64,000 nt of DNA from Magicicada septendecula (lineage: Eukaryota > Arthropoda > Insecta > Hemiptera > Cicadidae). The number at the start of each line of letters is the position of its first letter. Within the stretch, counting starts at the first letter, position 1. Location: positions 127,956,927 to 128,020,926 of the forward strand of contig CM068367.1 in NCBI GenBank assembly GCA_034769895.1, written 5' to 3'. A program made the position numbers and the translations under genes. Positions 20,747 through 33,877 of the stretch are shown here, piece by piece. The notes below the pieces were generated by a model, which saw nothing but the letters and a program-made list of their open reading frames with translations, was not told the DNA's origin and made no database searches.

Positions 20747-23073
20747 TGTAACGTGATGTTTCCCTCTACATAAAGAATATAACCTAACCTAAATAATTAT
20801 CTTATCATAATAATGAAGAACAGAATAATAATTAAGTAAGGAACCTGTATAATGTAAAATTTGTGTTAAATAGTAAATTTAAGATAAATGTAAAATAAAA
20901 GACAAGACTAAAATACCAAATATAACTATCTGGAACTTAATAATAAATAACTCTAGTAAACTGCATATGTAATGATGTAAAAAAATAGGTGAAAGCCTAT
21001 TCTGCAGACTTAAATGGTTTACCAATCAAGAAAATATATAAACTAGATAAAATTTGATATAAAAGAACTCTAAAGTCAGAGAATAATCATATCTGAGTGT
21101 GAATCAAGACACAACAAAAATTCAGAGAATGATTATTATAAAATAATTAAATAATAACCCTTTTAATTGTATATAAAAGTGTTATGATGTACGTTAGGTT
21201 ATGCATCATATTTATATGTTAAAGCAAGACCAAAAAATAAAGAAGATGGTAGGATAAATAATTTCATATATAATTTCATAAATACATACTGTAAATAATA
21301 AGTTGTCAACTTTTACAAACACTTCATACAGTTAATGTGGAAGTTTATAATGGGACAGTACAAGGAAAAAAGCTTGTAGTGAAGTATAAAATATATTGTA
21401 AAAGTTCAAGCAGATCGTAAGTGATATTTAAGAGTTGTTACTTTATAGTAGGATTAAGTAATTTTAGTTTGAGAAAGGAATTAAGGTCCCAATGAGCATG
21501 GACATGATTAGGCTTAGATGGCAATACTAGGTTTTTATAATAAATTGATGTTTATAATTATTATCAATATTGTTAAACCATATAATGTTAAGGTAAAACC
21601 AATTATACAACTAAGAATTAAATTAATATTTTATAAAGAATACTAGACTAAAACATTCTGTAAAAATTGTTATTTTTATTATTAGTGAACAGAACTATGC
21701 CTTAAAAGGTCTCAAAATTATCAGCATAAAAATGCTGTTTGATGGTAGTAATATATTTTTAATTGTGAGTAGCATAAGGACACTGTCAATTCGAAAAAAT
21801 TTTATAAATTTGTTCAGAAAAAGTGACGCTTAGTTGATAATCTTGTACCCAAAGACTGACGCTTAAAACGAAAGTTTTGTAATTAAAAACGGAGCAGTTA
21901 ATATTTCCACCAATCAGAATCGTTCACCTGCCAGGTGAATTTACCCATAACGCACCGGAAAGAAGTCAGTTGTTCGCCGGTCATCACGCAGTAAAGAACA
22001 CCTCCACTGTAACACAGAAAAAGTAATTAATCTCCAACCCAAAGTATAAATATTCTCATCAAAATTTTGAAACCGAGTGAGGTTATGTGCAGTGTCAACA
22101 AACCACGGTCTAACCTACAAATGGGAACGTAAACCAACAGTGAACATCAAGTGTTGTGAAGTGGTTTTAATCATTAAAGGACATTACAGTGAATAATTAA
22201 TAACAGTGAATTATAAAGAGAATATAAAGAAAAGGAAAGTATAGTGTTTATTTTGAGAATTTATAACGAACTTAATAATTAATCATCACGATCCCGTAGT
22301 AGCTAGTAACAGACGCTTGTGAACTTATGTTTATATTATCACTGTATATAAACACCAACACTAATAATATTATTTCATGTTTAACTGTTGTATTTTGTTT
22401 TTTGTATTCAACGCTTAACTAAATAACTTAGCCAAACTAGGTTAACACCAACACCGGACACTGTCCGAAATACGAACGGTTCGTCACTTTAGATTTTACG
22501 TTATTGTTTTATATTATATTTAATTTTGGATTGTAATGTTTTGTTCTTCAAAAAGACATTTTTTGTTAATTATTGTGGTCCTAAGAACTCATAAGGGTTA
22601 TGTTTTCAAAATGTAAACAATAGCCTACATCTCTGAGATGTTTGAACTCTGAGCACAAGGGCATAATTCTAGTTATTTTATAAACTGACCAACCTATTTC
22701 ACTTATAATTAATCTTAGTGAATCCTCTTAGCCAACCTGAGAAGAAGTAACCAGAAAATCATTTAATAATTAAACCATTAATTAACCAAACCATTTACCT
22801 GTAAGTAGACAATTACAACACAATAAATATTTTTAACTATTACAAATTGGCACCAACAAAGAGGGGCTTTAAACCAATACATACAAAAATTCATATGTAA
22901 AAAATATATATAAAAAAGAAGAATTTTACAAATTGGCGATCAATGTGAGGCGTAAAGGCCTAACACAACCCATTATTCATTAAGATTGAAAAAGTAGTAG
23001 TTTACAAAATTGGCGCTTACGACGTGAGGCCTAAGTAATAAATTACAAGAATAAAGAAAGTCTCGTTTTTACA
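20747..23073 (+). mobile_element. Solo LTR-like element A with terminal PBS-like units
   Basis: It begins TGTAACGTGATG and ends TTTTTACA, with ATAT duplicated at 20743-20746 and 23074-23077. A normal LTR end (ATTACA at 22844) is followed by AATTGGCACCAACAAAGAGG. Two more junctions of the same form follow: TTTTACA then AATTGGCGATC at 22930/22931, and TTTACA then AAATTGGCGC at 23006/23007. Units are 86, 76 and 67 bp. GTAAGTAG occurs about 45 nt before 22844. No coding region or second LTR is present. Confidence 0.75.
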
Positions 23074-23077
23074 ATAT

Positions 23078-24990
23078 TTACAAATTCGTATACAGTGATC
23101 GTGCTCTAAGTATAAACAACTGACTAATTTCTACAACCACTTACCTCAGAGTGACAGCGAGTCTTTCAGTTGGTAAAATAGTGGCTCTCATAATAGTATT
23201 TATTTCTTAGAACTGTCCTTGTATTTTATTCAATAGTTCATCAAATGTTGCCATCAACATTCAAAAACAGTTTAAAAACTGGGTTTCATCATTTCTGAAA
23301 TCATTAAAACAACAAAAATCCCCGCTACAGATCTTTGAATGTTCAACAGATAAATCCACTTTCTTGCCCTGTTTTGTCACTTTTTACATTGTAAGTTTAA
23401 CAAGTACAAACACAGTAAATTTTCTTGATCATCCATTTTGGAAAACTGGTAATTCAGCAGTTGTTATTACACCAATACAGCACAACAATCTCTCCTGATC
23501 ATCAGAGATATACTGGTTTGTCCATATGGCACAAAAACATCTGAAACTTATTCAGCTGAAATTTATTTCCACTTAAAAAAATCCATGGTTGCCGCAGATA
23601 ATCCGCAACGCAGTTAAACCGCTCACAGATAATTGGGAGTTTACTGTATATTCATTATATAAAGACATTAAGGTTAAGGAAGAAGAAAACACCCACTGGA
23701 TTCCATGGCACCAATTTTAATTCAAATGTTAACAGTAAAATATATATATTATATAATATGCATTAATAATAACTTCATAAAATTTAATTATTATGCTTTA
23801 CAAATATTTTTAATAAATAAATAAATTACATGAAACTTGTTTAAAAACATGTACATTTTAAACAGAAAATCCAAGAATGACCTGTTACATAACGATATTT
23901 TCTTTTATTTTTTCGTATCGATTTTATAGATGAAATGAAAGATAGTACTAGAATATAGTACCAGAAAAATTATGTTTAATTTTATAAAATGATTCTCATG
24001 TGTACACTATTAAAAGTCATGAAAACGTGAAACACACTGATAACAAAACCACATGTAAGTATAATATATCAGTTTATATAAACATGACTGAATCAAAGAT
24101 AACTTTTGGTTTACTTTCAAATGTGAAGTCCATTTAAATAAATATAAACTGGCATTTACAATTTACTGTATGTAAACAGTCAAGTGAATGTATCCTTCAG
24201 TTGATACACTCTGAAATACTGATTTCTCATATTATGAGTGGATCAGTAAACTTAATGAAACTGTATTATTAAATGTGTATTCAAGATCATTATTACAGGT
24301 CTAAAACGTCTGAATAGCAAAACCGTTTACATATATGCGTCATAAAGGCGGATTTACAATTGTCGTATGACAATTGGTTAACAAAAGACGAAAACGTAAG
24401 AAGCAAGACCAATTTAATTTTTGAGATGAACATTTCTTTTGTTTTCAAAACAGACATCTGACAAAACCAATCTTTCTTAATTTTTATTTGCGTACAAACA
24501 GAAGAATGTTCACATCTTTGTCCAAATAACTGAATAGGGATATCCTAAAAAATTAAGAGATACAATTAATACAAAAATATGTACTATGATATTATTTTTC
24601 TTAAATTCTTTATAGGTTTTATTGTGCTGCAATTTATTACAATGGCTACATGACTAGTATTATGGTAAAAAGTGATGCTTAAAAACTTTATTTTATTCAA
24701 CATACTTTTATACAGACTTTCATGTAATGAATAAAGTGATATTTGTATCCAGGCCCATGTTTCAACAGTCAAAATGAGCACCTGTCCATGTTTGTAGGGC
24801 ACTGGGAAGATGGATTGTGAGCACCACGGGGACAATATCTGAATGGGATTTTTGTTTTGTAAATTACATCAACTGTCATTTAAAATCATTATTGCACTGC
24901 TATTAAAAAACATAAATCTATGAATTAAAAAATGTGAATGGATATACAAACTGATAAGGTGTCACTGCTTCTTGACAAATTAACCTTTTT
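23078..24990. other. Intergenic, no gene seen
   Basis: AT-rich sequence without a recognisable gene, repeat family or RNA. Confidence 0.5.
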
Positions 24991-24994
24991 CAAT

Positions 24995-25199
24995 CCGCCT
25001 TGTGACTTCGTGTTTTAGTTGATGACCGGTTTCAAAGCATACACTTCACCATCAGAGCTTAAAAAATCCCTTGTAGGATTAAAATTCCAATTGCATTTGC
25101 ACTGTATGCGTCCTACTACAGATTTTTTAAGACCTGATGATGAAGCATATAGTTTGAAATGCGTCATCAACTATAAACAGGAAGTCACAAGGTGGACTG
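24995..25199. repeat. Foldback repeat with hammerhead-like arms
   Basis: Arms 24995-25079 and about 25110-25199 are imperfect inverted copies around a 30-bp spacer. Each arm, read outward, has CTGATGR, a weak stem, GAAA, then TCATCAACT. This arrangement resembles the hammerhead motifs of Penelope-like element termini. Confidence 0.65.
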
Positions 25200-25229
25200 A
25201 AAAAGTCTATTCATACAAGTGACTTGGAT

Positions 25230-26195
25230 ACCACTGAAAACATGCATCCTAGACGCTTCTTATGAAGTAAAGAAATTTATACCTTGACTGAAGCGTTTGT
25301 GTTAAAATTATGTGTGTGAGAACAAGTTAGAAAGAGCTTTTCAGCTTTAAAACGTTTTTAGCTTTTCAGTTAATGTTAATCATAGACACATTAACTGGAT
25401 ATTGAGAGTAGATGAATTTTCTTGGTCAAAGTTAAGGAAAAAAGTCAATGCTTTAAAAGGCAGTAGAGACTAACTTAAACAAAATGTCTCTTTTTTTACT
25501 ACAAACTTAAATAATTACATATTCTTAAAATAATTTTCAGAATATGATTGATGGCAAATCTGGAATACTGTGGAAGAACGTTAGTGCATAACATACATGT
25601 TTTAAAGTTGAAGCAAGACAACAGAAGTATGTTTTTTAGCAGTTCAGTAATTGCTCGTTAACCAATCCTGGAAGCAGAGGGTATTTATATAGTGAACAAA
25701 AGAATGGCTCTCTGTTGGAGACCTAGGTGAGAGATTCCTCCTAAAATAACAGTGGCACATTTTTGACCACGGCATCATGGACATCACTGCAAGCCTGTTT
25801 ATATCCATGTTTTGTAGAGCCCATTGTCTTCCAACTTATTCTCTCAAACTTGTATATATTATGGTAACTATACAAACTTCCTGAAAATTAAATTCTTAAA
25901 TGCAAAGGCAACACAATAAATGAATTAAATTTACAATATGTCTGCAGGTTAGCTAACAATGGAAAAAATAAATAATTTGAACAGACAATACAAGTTATTC
26001 TTGGATTTTATTTGTGATCACACAGGCACACTTTCACACACAAACAAAACAATTATTTTACTTTGAAGATTACACATATTGAGCATTTGACACTTAATTT
26101 TTTTTTATTAGATTTAAAAATACCTTAATTATTATGCATCATCTACATTTATATAAACACTCTAATATTATTTTCAATATTAATATATACAATAT
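25230..26195. other. Intergenic, no gene seen
   Basis: No coding or structural feature was recognised. Confidence 0.5.
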
Positions 26196-26229
26196 TTGTT
26201 TATGGCGAAGATAGGTGTTTGTCAGATAC

Positions 26230-26231
<2 letters not shown>

Positions 26232-26269
<38 letters not shown>
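26232..26269. repeat. (AT)n microsatellite
   Basis: About 19 AT units. Confidence 0.95.
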
Positions 26270-26272
<3 letters not shown>

Positions 26273-26569
26273 CAAAAAGGCACGGTTATGTGAAACATTA
26301 CACTCACATATTCACAGTGGTATAACAACATTAATAAATGTAAAAAATAAACACAAATTTCTGGTAAGTTTTCCTCCTAATGCAAGCAGTTTATGTACAG
26401 CACTCTTGCAGTACAACTGTTTTATACTGTCAGGCATTAGTATGAACTTCTATACAGAACTCTGCTTGTATACAAAGTTTACAATAAATTTTGCAAACTC
26501 ATCACAATGTGTCCACGTTATATAAAAATGCTCAAAATAGTATCTGGAAAAATCAGACAAAAAACACCA

Positions 26570-26900
26570 AACTTTCTGCCAGTACTCTTGGATTTTGCAT
26601 CATGGCAATACATAACTGTCCATGAGAGTTTACGCAGGGAAAAACTCAATATGCTGGAATAGCCATCTTATTCACTTGCTCTGGTCTCATGTGATTTTTG
26701 TCTTTTAATAAAAACTCAGGAAACACTGAAAGTGATGCATTTTAAGGAAATACAGTGAAGGAAGAATACTCTGAAGGCAACTACATAGCAATGAGGTATG
26801 CAGAAATCTTATTCCAGCACATTCACAAACTTTATTGTCAGGCCTCATGTACTCAATTGTTCTGTTCACTCTGAGAATGGCAGTGTTACATACAAAGAGA
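26570..26900 (+). pseudogene. Ancient mariner-like transposase relic (C-terminal part)
   Basis: Mixed plus-strand frames give TVHESLRREKLNMLE, then PSYSLALVSCDFCLL, then TLKVMHFKEIQ. This parallels the mariner run NA.AH..........MLEHPPYSPDLAPCDFFLFP..K..LKGRHF. Several frame changes and stops are needed. It is more diverged than the relic at 61567-62482 and has the CDF rather than SDY form of the last catalytic box. Confidence 0.45.
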
Positions 26901-26917
26901 AACAATTGCAAACGCAA

Positions 26918-27480
26918 CTTATCAGAGAACAGTTTGTTGATTGAGATAGTTTACTGTAATGTTGGTCCAACTGCAATTTTGAAGTGCATTATTAAGAATA
27001 TACTATATAAGTTTATAATAATTTCCAATACAGTTATTATAACATCTGTGAGTACATTGCCAACTCAGCTATGAACAAATATAACATCTTGTAGTTTATC
27101 TTACAAGAACTGCAGGTGAAAACTGAAATTGGCCAAGAAGGTACAACTACATGTGTCTGGTGTTTGTCACTGCAGGAGGTAAAGGTTTGAGATTCAGTAA
27201 ATTACATGTTAAAAAAAAATCTTATAAAAGAGTTTTAGATGAGACTGCCCTTGCCAAATAAAACCGTGTTGGCCATTAGTAGTTGGAGCCACGAGTTTTT
27301 AACTATCTTGGTTTATAATATCTATTATACTTTTAACAAGGTTGTAAAAATGAAAACTGAATGTTGATCTACCTTCAGAAGTGTACCGAGTTGAAGGGAT
27401 AAAACTGTCCACTATTACAGGTAACAGACAGTCTTATGATAAGCAGAGAAATTGTACAGTTTATGACATATTCCTAAGGC
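26918..27480. other. Intergenic, no gene seen
   Basis: No feature recognised. Confidence 0.5.
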
Positions 27481-27484
27481 TTTC

Positions 27485-27605
27485 AGGGCCAGTGTCAGTT
27501 GTATGATTCAAGTTATCCGGGCTGTTTGGCCGTGGTCCATGGTTTATTGCAAACCAAACGTTTCAACAGCTCCAATGGTTGCCATCATCAGTGGAATTTA
27601 AAAAA
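27485..27605 (-). ncRNA. Hammerhead-like ribozyme motif of a Penelope-type terminus
   Basis: The minus strand reads CTGATGA, then a stem-loop closed by GGCAAC and GCTGTT (one mismatch), then GAAACG. This is the CUGANGA...GAAA core of a hammerhead, inside sequence typical of Penelope-like element ends. No coding part of such an element is adjacent, so this is probably a terminal fragment. Confidence 0.45.
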
Positions 27606-27639
27606 ATCCTGAACGTAGGGTGTTCACGTCTTGGTTTAT

Positions 27640-30600
27640 GGTTTCATAACCATCCCGGTTTTGTCTTTATAGAGAAGAAAGTTAAAAGCAATTATTTTAT
27701 TTATTCTGTATTATATATATATTCTAAAATGAACTTTTACGGAGCAAATCAAAAAGACAAAGATATAGTCATGTACAGCAGAAATTATAGTACAAAACCA
27801 GTGGTTGTCAACCTTTTTAAGTCCAGGAATGGGAACACCATGGGAACCTTAAGTCCAATCTTACTTCATGGGAACCATAAGCATGGGCACCGGCATAACT
27901 ACTTATAGGTATGTGCACCCAGTTAATAATCATATTTTTGCTAATATCAAATACTTTTAAGTCCTCATTTTGGCTTAAGCTTAAACAAAGTATGCATACT
28001 TAATTCTACTTAACACTAAATTTAACAGGTTTTTAAGACACAGTAAATAAACTGTCAAGCCCAATTTCGCAATCTACCAAATGTCTCTTGGGACCCAGCA
28101 GTGGGCCATGTCGCATAGGTTGAGAAATGCTAACTTAAAGAATTGTTTAAATTAGAGAGAGAGAACTGAACATAGAGTGTTGGATGACTCGTGTATTTCC
28201 AGATTCAATTTGCTTTGCAGCGTTGGAATAGAAAACAAATTTTAAGAAAAAATTAACTCACTTATTCTCAAGCACAAAATCTATTGTGGCCACAACTCTG
28301 ATATTTACAATTTTTCTCCTAATTTTAGTTAAGTTTTCAGAGTTTTATAAAAACTGACTCCTCTTAGTCAATTAAACGAAGAATCTACTACAATTAATTT
28401 GTAGTTTAAGCATACGTTTGCAGCACACTCCAAACACTCTAGTGTCACTAGTATTCACACAGCACTCCTAATAATTACATTGGTAGCAATAATATTAATA
28501 AACAACATGGTGCCATCTTAACATTGTACTTTTTTAAGTTTCTACTTTTGTTTTAAATCTCACACAACAAACAACGAGATATCGATTTGCTAAAAAGTAA
28601 GCAAATTTATAGCTTTAATAAAAAAAAACTACCACATAATTCATTCTTCACTAATGTCTACAACAGGAGAGAATCTTTTAAATATATAATAAATCCAAAC
28701 ACAATTCACACACTTTTTGTATATATACACACATTTTGTCATGAGCAGACAAAAAAATATACTTTTCAGTAACAAAGAAACAAAAACATTAACTTTTACA
28801 CCTTTGTAACAACTCTAACTACAAATTATATATTATAATATAAGGCATAAATGATTAATAACAATGATAAATCTCAATATTTACACATTATAATAATTGA
28901 CATTATTTGTAAACGGGTACATTCTTCCAACAACTTGAACACTTTCTTAATGTACACTTGTTTTTAAATATTTACATCATGCATAGTGTGTATTTTGACA
29001 ATATATACAACACGTGCATGTAGCATATATTCTGATAAAAATTATGCAGGCAGTCCCCAGGCTGTGGAGACCCTACTTACAGAGTTCCTCACTTGCAAAC
29101 AGAATTTCAAAGCTTCCCATAAAGATAATTTATAATTAAATTAATACTTCAGGAACCAGTTACTTCTGACCATGTAAACAAATCTGCACGAAATAAGTGG
29201 TTAATTCAAGCAGTATCACTTTGGTCACAACACAGTATTATGTTTGACTCTGCGGGTCTGTGCGCAACTGTGCCTCCATAGCAATAGCCACTGTACATAC
29301 AGGTGACACTACTGTGAAGAGAAAGGTTATTTAATGGAAATGTATGTAGAAATAATAACCATTCACAGACAGGGCAGAAACTCACCGATCATTGGGAAAG
29401 CATTAGAAAAAAATGAAAGAAGTATTTGGCAGTGCTTCAATGAAAGTAACAATTGTTACCAAGGAAAGTGCTGGATTAATTATTAAAATAGGAACACTAT
29501 ATTATTGACTTGGTTGGAAAATTAAAATATGTGTATTCCTATTATCCCCAACATTGTCAACAGTTTAAAATATGCACGTGTGGCATTATAATAATTATTA
29601 TTATGTGAGACGTATCATAATAAGCTTCGAGGCCACTGCAGTATTGCCCAGTGTTTGCAACAGACCTCCCCTCCCCGCCTTTGCCTGTGTATAACCAAGT
29701 GTAACATGCAACAATGCTGGAGGGTGAGGGGCGGGGAAGAGCTGTTGCTATTGTGTAACCTCGAAGCTTATTGTGGTAAGTCCCATACTATAATACAGTA
29801 TTCACTGTATTAGTATTATTATTACTACTGTTAACACTGTTATAATTATTCTTACAGCATAAGTGGTGTTCATCATGAATATGAGTTACATACAGAGCCA
29901 ACCTAAACATATTCTTCAGAATATACCTTTCCCATAACCTGTTTTTCGTATTAATTATAGAGTTCACAAACTGTAAAAGTATTATGCAGAGGTTTTTGGT
30001 TAGCAACACAACTTTATGACATGATGTTTCATATGTTATACACGTTTCTCATCGCACATATGTCTCTGTATCTGAATACACAGAACATACAAGAATTGTT
30101 TACTGCATTGCGCAGTTCACAGATAATTATTTTGTAAATATGTAATATAAACGTCATCATGGAATAGAGAATTACAATAACTTTGATCTTTGTAACATTT
30201 TTTATACAAATGGCTGGTTTGTTGGTTAAAACTCTTATGGTAGTAATCCAGTCCTAGCAATAATAAAAGTTATGTACATAGGTAATTATATAGTTAATTA
30301 TATGTTGAAATTACTTAATTACTTTTATTTGTCTGCCTTCAGAGATCCCCCAACAACCATCTGTTCCTGGGTCTATCCACACACCTGTGTCCCATAGGTT
30401 TGTATTTCCAGACTTATTTGGTGAGTTTGGAATCTGACAATTGGAGGATCTTTGAAGGCAGAACAGGCAACTTGCCTATGCCGTGTTGTCGTGTTGTGAA
30501 GATGATGATCATGAATTTCATTTATATAATGATGCTGGAACAATGGTATATTAATGAGACAAATAAGTCTGTTTACAAAAAGTAATGAACATGTTATATT

Positions 30601-31345
30601 ACTATATTTCTACTTGTACGAATATAGTTTTATGTTCAGTAAATACATGTTTATGTGCAATATGCACAGGTTTTTACAAATATTAATAACCATTAAATAT
30701 AGCTAAAAAGATACCTTTTACTATATATCAGAAAAGTAAAAAATCAAAATACACTTGAAAATATAATTATATTACAGCAACAGAAAAAATAAAGGAATTA
30801 AGCATGATAAAAATATGCATACATAATTCTTCACCAAACAGTTAACCCAGTTCTATACATTGATTTTTCATCATCAGTTGTAGTGTGCTTAAAGCTCACA
30901 TAAATATCTGATAACAAAAATTGTGATGTATATTTATGTAACAGGGCTCTCTTTTGGAGACTGAAATTCAATTATGAAAGTGGTATGATCAACGACAGTA
31001 TTACGGTATAACTAAAGATTTTTTGCAGCTGAAACTTCATAATTCCTGATTGAGTACATTTTTCAATATGGGTAAATCCTGATAAAGTGGAGCATTGATT
31101 AACATCAATATTATTCCACATATGAAAAGACAATTCAATGATCTAGAAATCCTATGAAAAGCAAACCGTGATCTAGTTCTGTGAAAATCAGCTAACAAAT
31201 TCTCTGAAACACAGCTAGAAATGTAGTAGCATCTACAGATTGGAGGAATGATTTCTACAGAGATTTTGTTTGATTTTCATAAAAAAGAAATGCACATGAT
31301 CTCCGCAGACAGGAAATACTCAAAACTCCTTTCAAAAAATTTGCA
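27640..31345. other. Intergenic, no gene seen
   Basis: About 3.7 kb with no supported gene, RNA or transposon. Small open frames here show no family motif, codon bias or splice context. Confidence 0.5.
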
Positions 31346-31349
31346 AGAT

Positions 31350-32505
31350 TGTAACGGGACATTTTGGCTTACCTGGGGTAATATAAAAAATCAGTATATT
31401 TGGATACATATTTTGTGATGTAATGTAATTTTTTAGGGAGATATAAACATAAATTGAGAATAAAGGTAAATTTTATGGGTAACGAAATTGGCAGGAGTGA
31501 TTGGAAATATTATTCATAAATTATAACGACGTAGCAGACAAACAAGCGAAAATGTGTCAAGGTCAGCTCCAGTGACTTACAAGTTGTGTAACAGATTATG
31601 TAACAACATCGGATGATCTTACGTCAGAGACAATCCCAGCTTTGGAATGTAGGAGTGTCAGACGAAACTACTACTGGCGTAGGGATACCAGAGCTGAAAA
31701 CAATGTAAAGTCGGTAAACAGCCGCGGCTACTACACAAAATAGTGCCGTTCGTCTCGTCAGTCGGCAAGGAACATCTAACAACTAAGGACGCAAGTAATC
31801 AGCGCGTCCGCCGACCGGGCGTAATTTTCGTCGCGCCCGCAGTATAACAAAATGTGATGTAAAATCGAATTTTATACGTAAATGAACAGTTTTCCAGATA
31901 ATAACAGTTTCAGAGGTATAAAACGAATTTTGAATTAAAATAAAATGTTTCACATTTTATCACAATAAAAGTGTGTGCGTGTAGGACAAGGCGACGTCTT
32001 CTGGACAAAAAATGAACAGCTAAGTAACAAATAAATAAAATGAATTTTAACAAGGGCTAATAAAAAATGACAACAAAATAAAATTTTAAACAAAAAACGA
32101 GATCTCTAAGGGAATAAAGAACCGCGCGCGCGCGCGCGTGTGTGTGTGTGTGAAAGTATATAAACAAAGAAGGCTGGTTTGTGTTGCTTATATTTTAATT
32201 TAGTTCATATTTAATATCTTGAAGTTTATTTGGGATTTATGTACCATGTTTTAATTCTCATTGTAGCAGAATGATTATATAATCAATAACTTTCGTAAAT
32301 GTGAATTTATATTAGATAAAGGAGGGCAGGAGATAATTTGTTAATAACGAAAACTTATAGCAAAAATGTCAATAAAACTCAATTCGTGGGAAACAAAATA
32401 AGGTTTTCTTTATTTTGAACAACCATAATCTGATCTCCTGAGTTCGCCGAAAAGAACCCGAAATTGGTAAGTACATAAATTTTTCTTGCAGTTGGTACCA
32501 AGGCA
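31350..32505 (+). repeat. Diverged LTR (solo, or start of a truncated element)
   Basis: It starts TGTAACGGGACATTTTGGC and shares several blocks with the LTR of element II ('acatttaggcttacctgggg'-like start, the 'gcgtccgccgac' block). G|GTAAGT is at 32466-32472, 39 nt before the end. AGAT precedes it (31346-31349) and follows it (32506-32509), which fits a solo LTR. However, TGGTGCCCGAA follows directly at 32509, which looks like a primer-binding site and would make it a 5' LTR of a truncated element. Both readings are open. Confidence 0.7.
32124..32151. repeat. (CG)n(TG)n microsatellite
   Basis: About seven CG units run into about eight TG units, inside the LTR at 31350. Confidence 0.95.
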
Positions 32506-32519
32506 AGATGGTGCCCGAA

Positions 32520-33490
32520 AGAATTAGAAAGTAAAAAGTAAACAGTGAATAAAAAATTTTAAATCAATTAAGTTTAATTATCAATAAAAGTTAGATCACA
32601 AGATTTAGTTGCAAAGAAAGCACTGAGGAATCTAAAGCAATCACTCTTTACACCCACTCAATGTTATAATTATTTTTACTTTTTTTTAAATGTAAACACA
32701 CGCTGTTTAAAAAAATATGCAAATGGTATTTTCATTTTTACATTTTTTTGTTTCATTAACTGACTGTCTACAAAAAATTCTTTCAAATAAGCCCTCTTAA
32801 TGTCGCCACTCAATTATACAGATAATTTGCTTATCCCAACAAATCTGTTTGTAAATATCTTTAATTTTTTTTTTAAGTTCGTATACAGGATGAATGCTTC
32901 AGTTGAAAATATAAAATAGACCTTTTTCCAATGTGAAATCAAAAATGCTGTAAATGTTAATATTTTACCATAAGTAATTTAAATAATTAATATGTATGTG
33001 ACGGTCAACCTAGTGAAGTGGAAAAGTAACTGCAGTTATTATTTGAAACTAATCATATTATTAGGCTTCCTGGGTCTTACCTTGTCATCAAGTTCATAAA
33101 TATTATTCTCCTGAAAATATTTTTATTATAAAATATCTATTCATTAAAAATGCCTTAGGAAACTAAAAAGACAAATTTCAGAAGAACTTGTTGCAGTCCA
33201 GATGTTAAGAGACACTCCTCTACTGTACTTCTAATACTGATACTCAAATACAATTTTATTTATAATCTAGTTTAATGTAAAAAATAAAATTAAATAATAC
33301 AATTAAAAATAAATGAAAGCTTTTGTCATTACACAAACAATGTTAAAATAAAGACTTAGTACATCTTTACAGATCACAAAGTTACAGACATTTAAATATT
33401 TCCTAAATTTTGTACCATTTATAATTATCAATATTAAATTTACTCCCCTACATCTCTAAAACAAACATCTGTTACATCCTACAAAACACA
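32520..33490. other. Intergenic or decayed element interior, no gene seen
   Basis: AT-rich with no frames or motifs. If 31350-32505 is a 5' LTR, the first part would be its leader. Confidence 0.45.
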
Positions 33491-33496
33491 TAGTAG

Positions 33497-33812
33497 ATTA
33501 ATTTTTTATTTTTTATTGTATTCTTTTTTATATAGCCTAAAGGTACCATATGATGTTATTATTTATATTCTTAAAGCGACCGATTTCGGTCATAGACCAT
33601 CGTCAGGTTATATAGCATATTTGTGTTCACAATATTTAAAACACTATTATTTATAAAAACGAATTTGTAGACATAAATTTGTGAACACAAATATGCTATA
33701 TAACCTGACGATGGTATATGACCGAAATCGATCGCTTTAAGAATATAAATAATAACATCATATGGTACTTTTAGGTTATATAAAAAAGAATAGAATAAAA
33801 AATTGAATTATA
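33497..33812. repeat. Long inverted repeat with hammerhead-like arms
   Basis: Arms 33497-33632 and 33678-33812 are about 135 bp each and nearly identical inverted copies around 45 bp. Each arm reads CCTGACGATGG, a 4-bp stem (GGTC/GACC in one arm), then GAAATCG. Flanking runs AGGTTATATA and TATATAACCT within one arm could form stem I. This looks like two inverted Penelope-type termini with no coding sequence between them. Confidence 0.75.
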
Positions 33813-33877
33813 GGTACCATTAATAAAACAGTAAGTGTAAGTATAAAAATACGTCACATTATCATTACATAGTAGAT

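Noticed and set aside
24584..24835. 83-codon minus-strand frame
   Set aside because: No family resemblance and no supporting exon signals.
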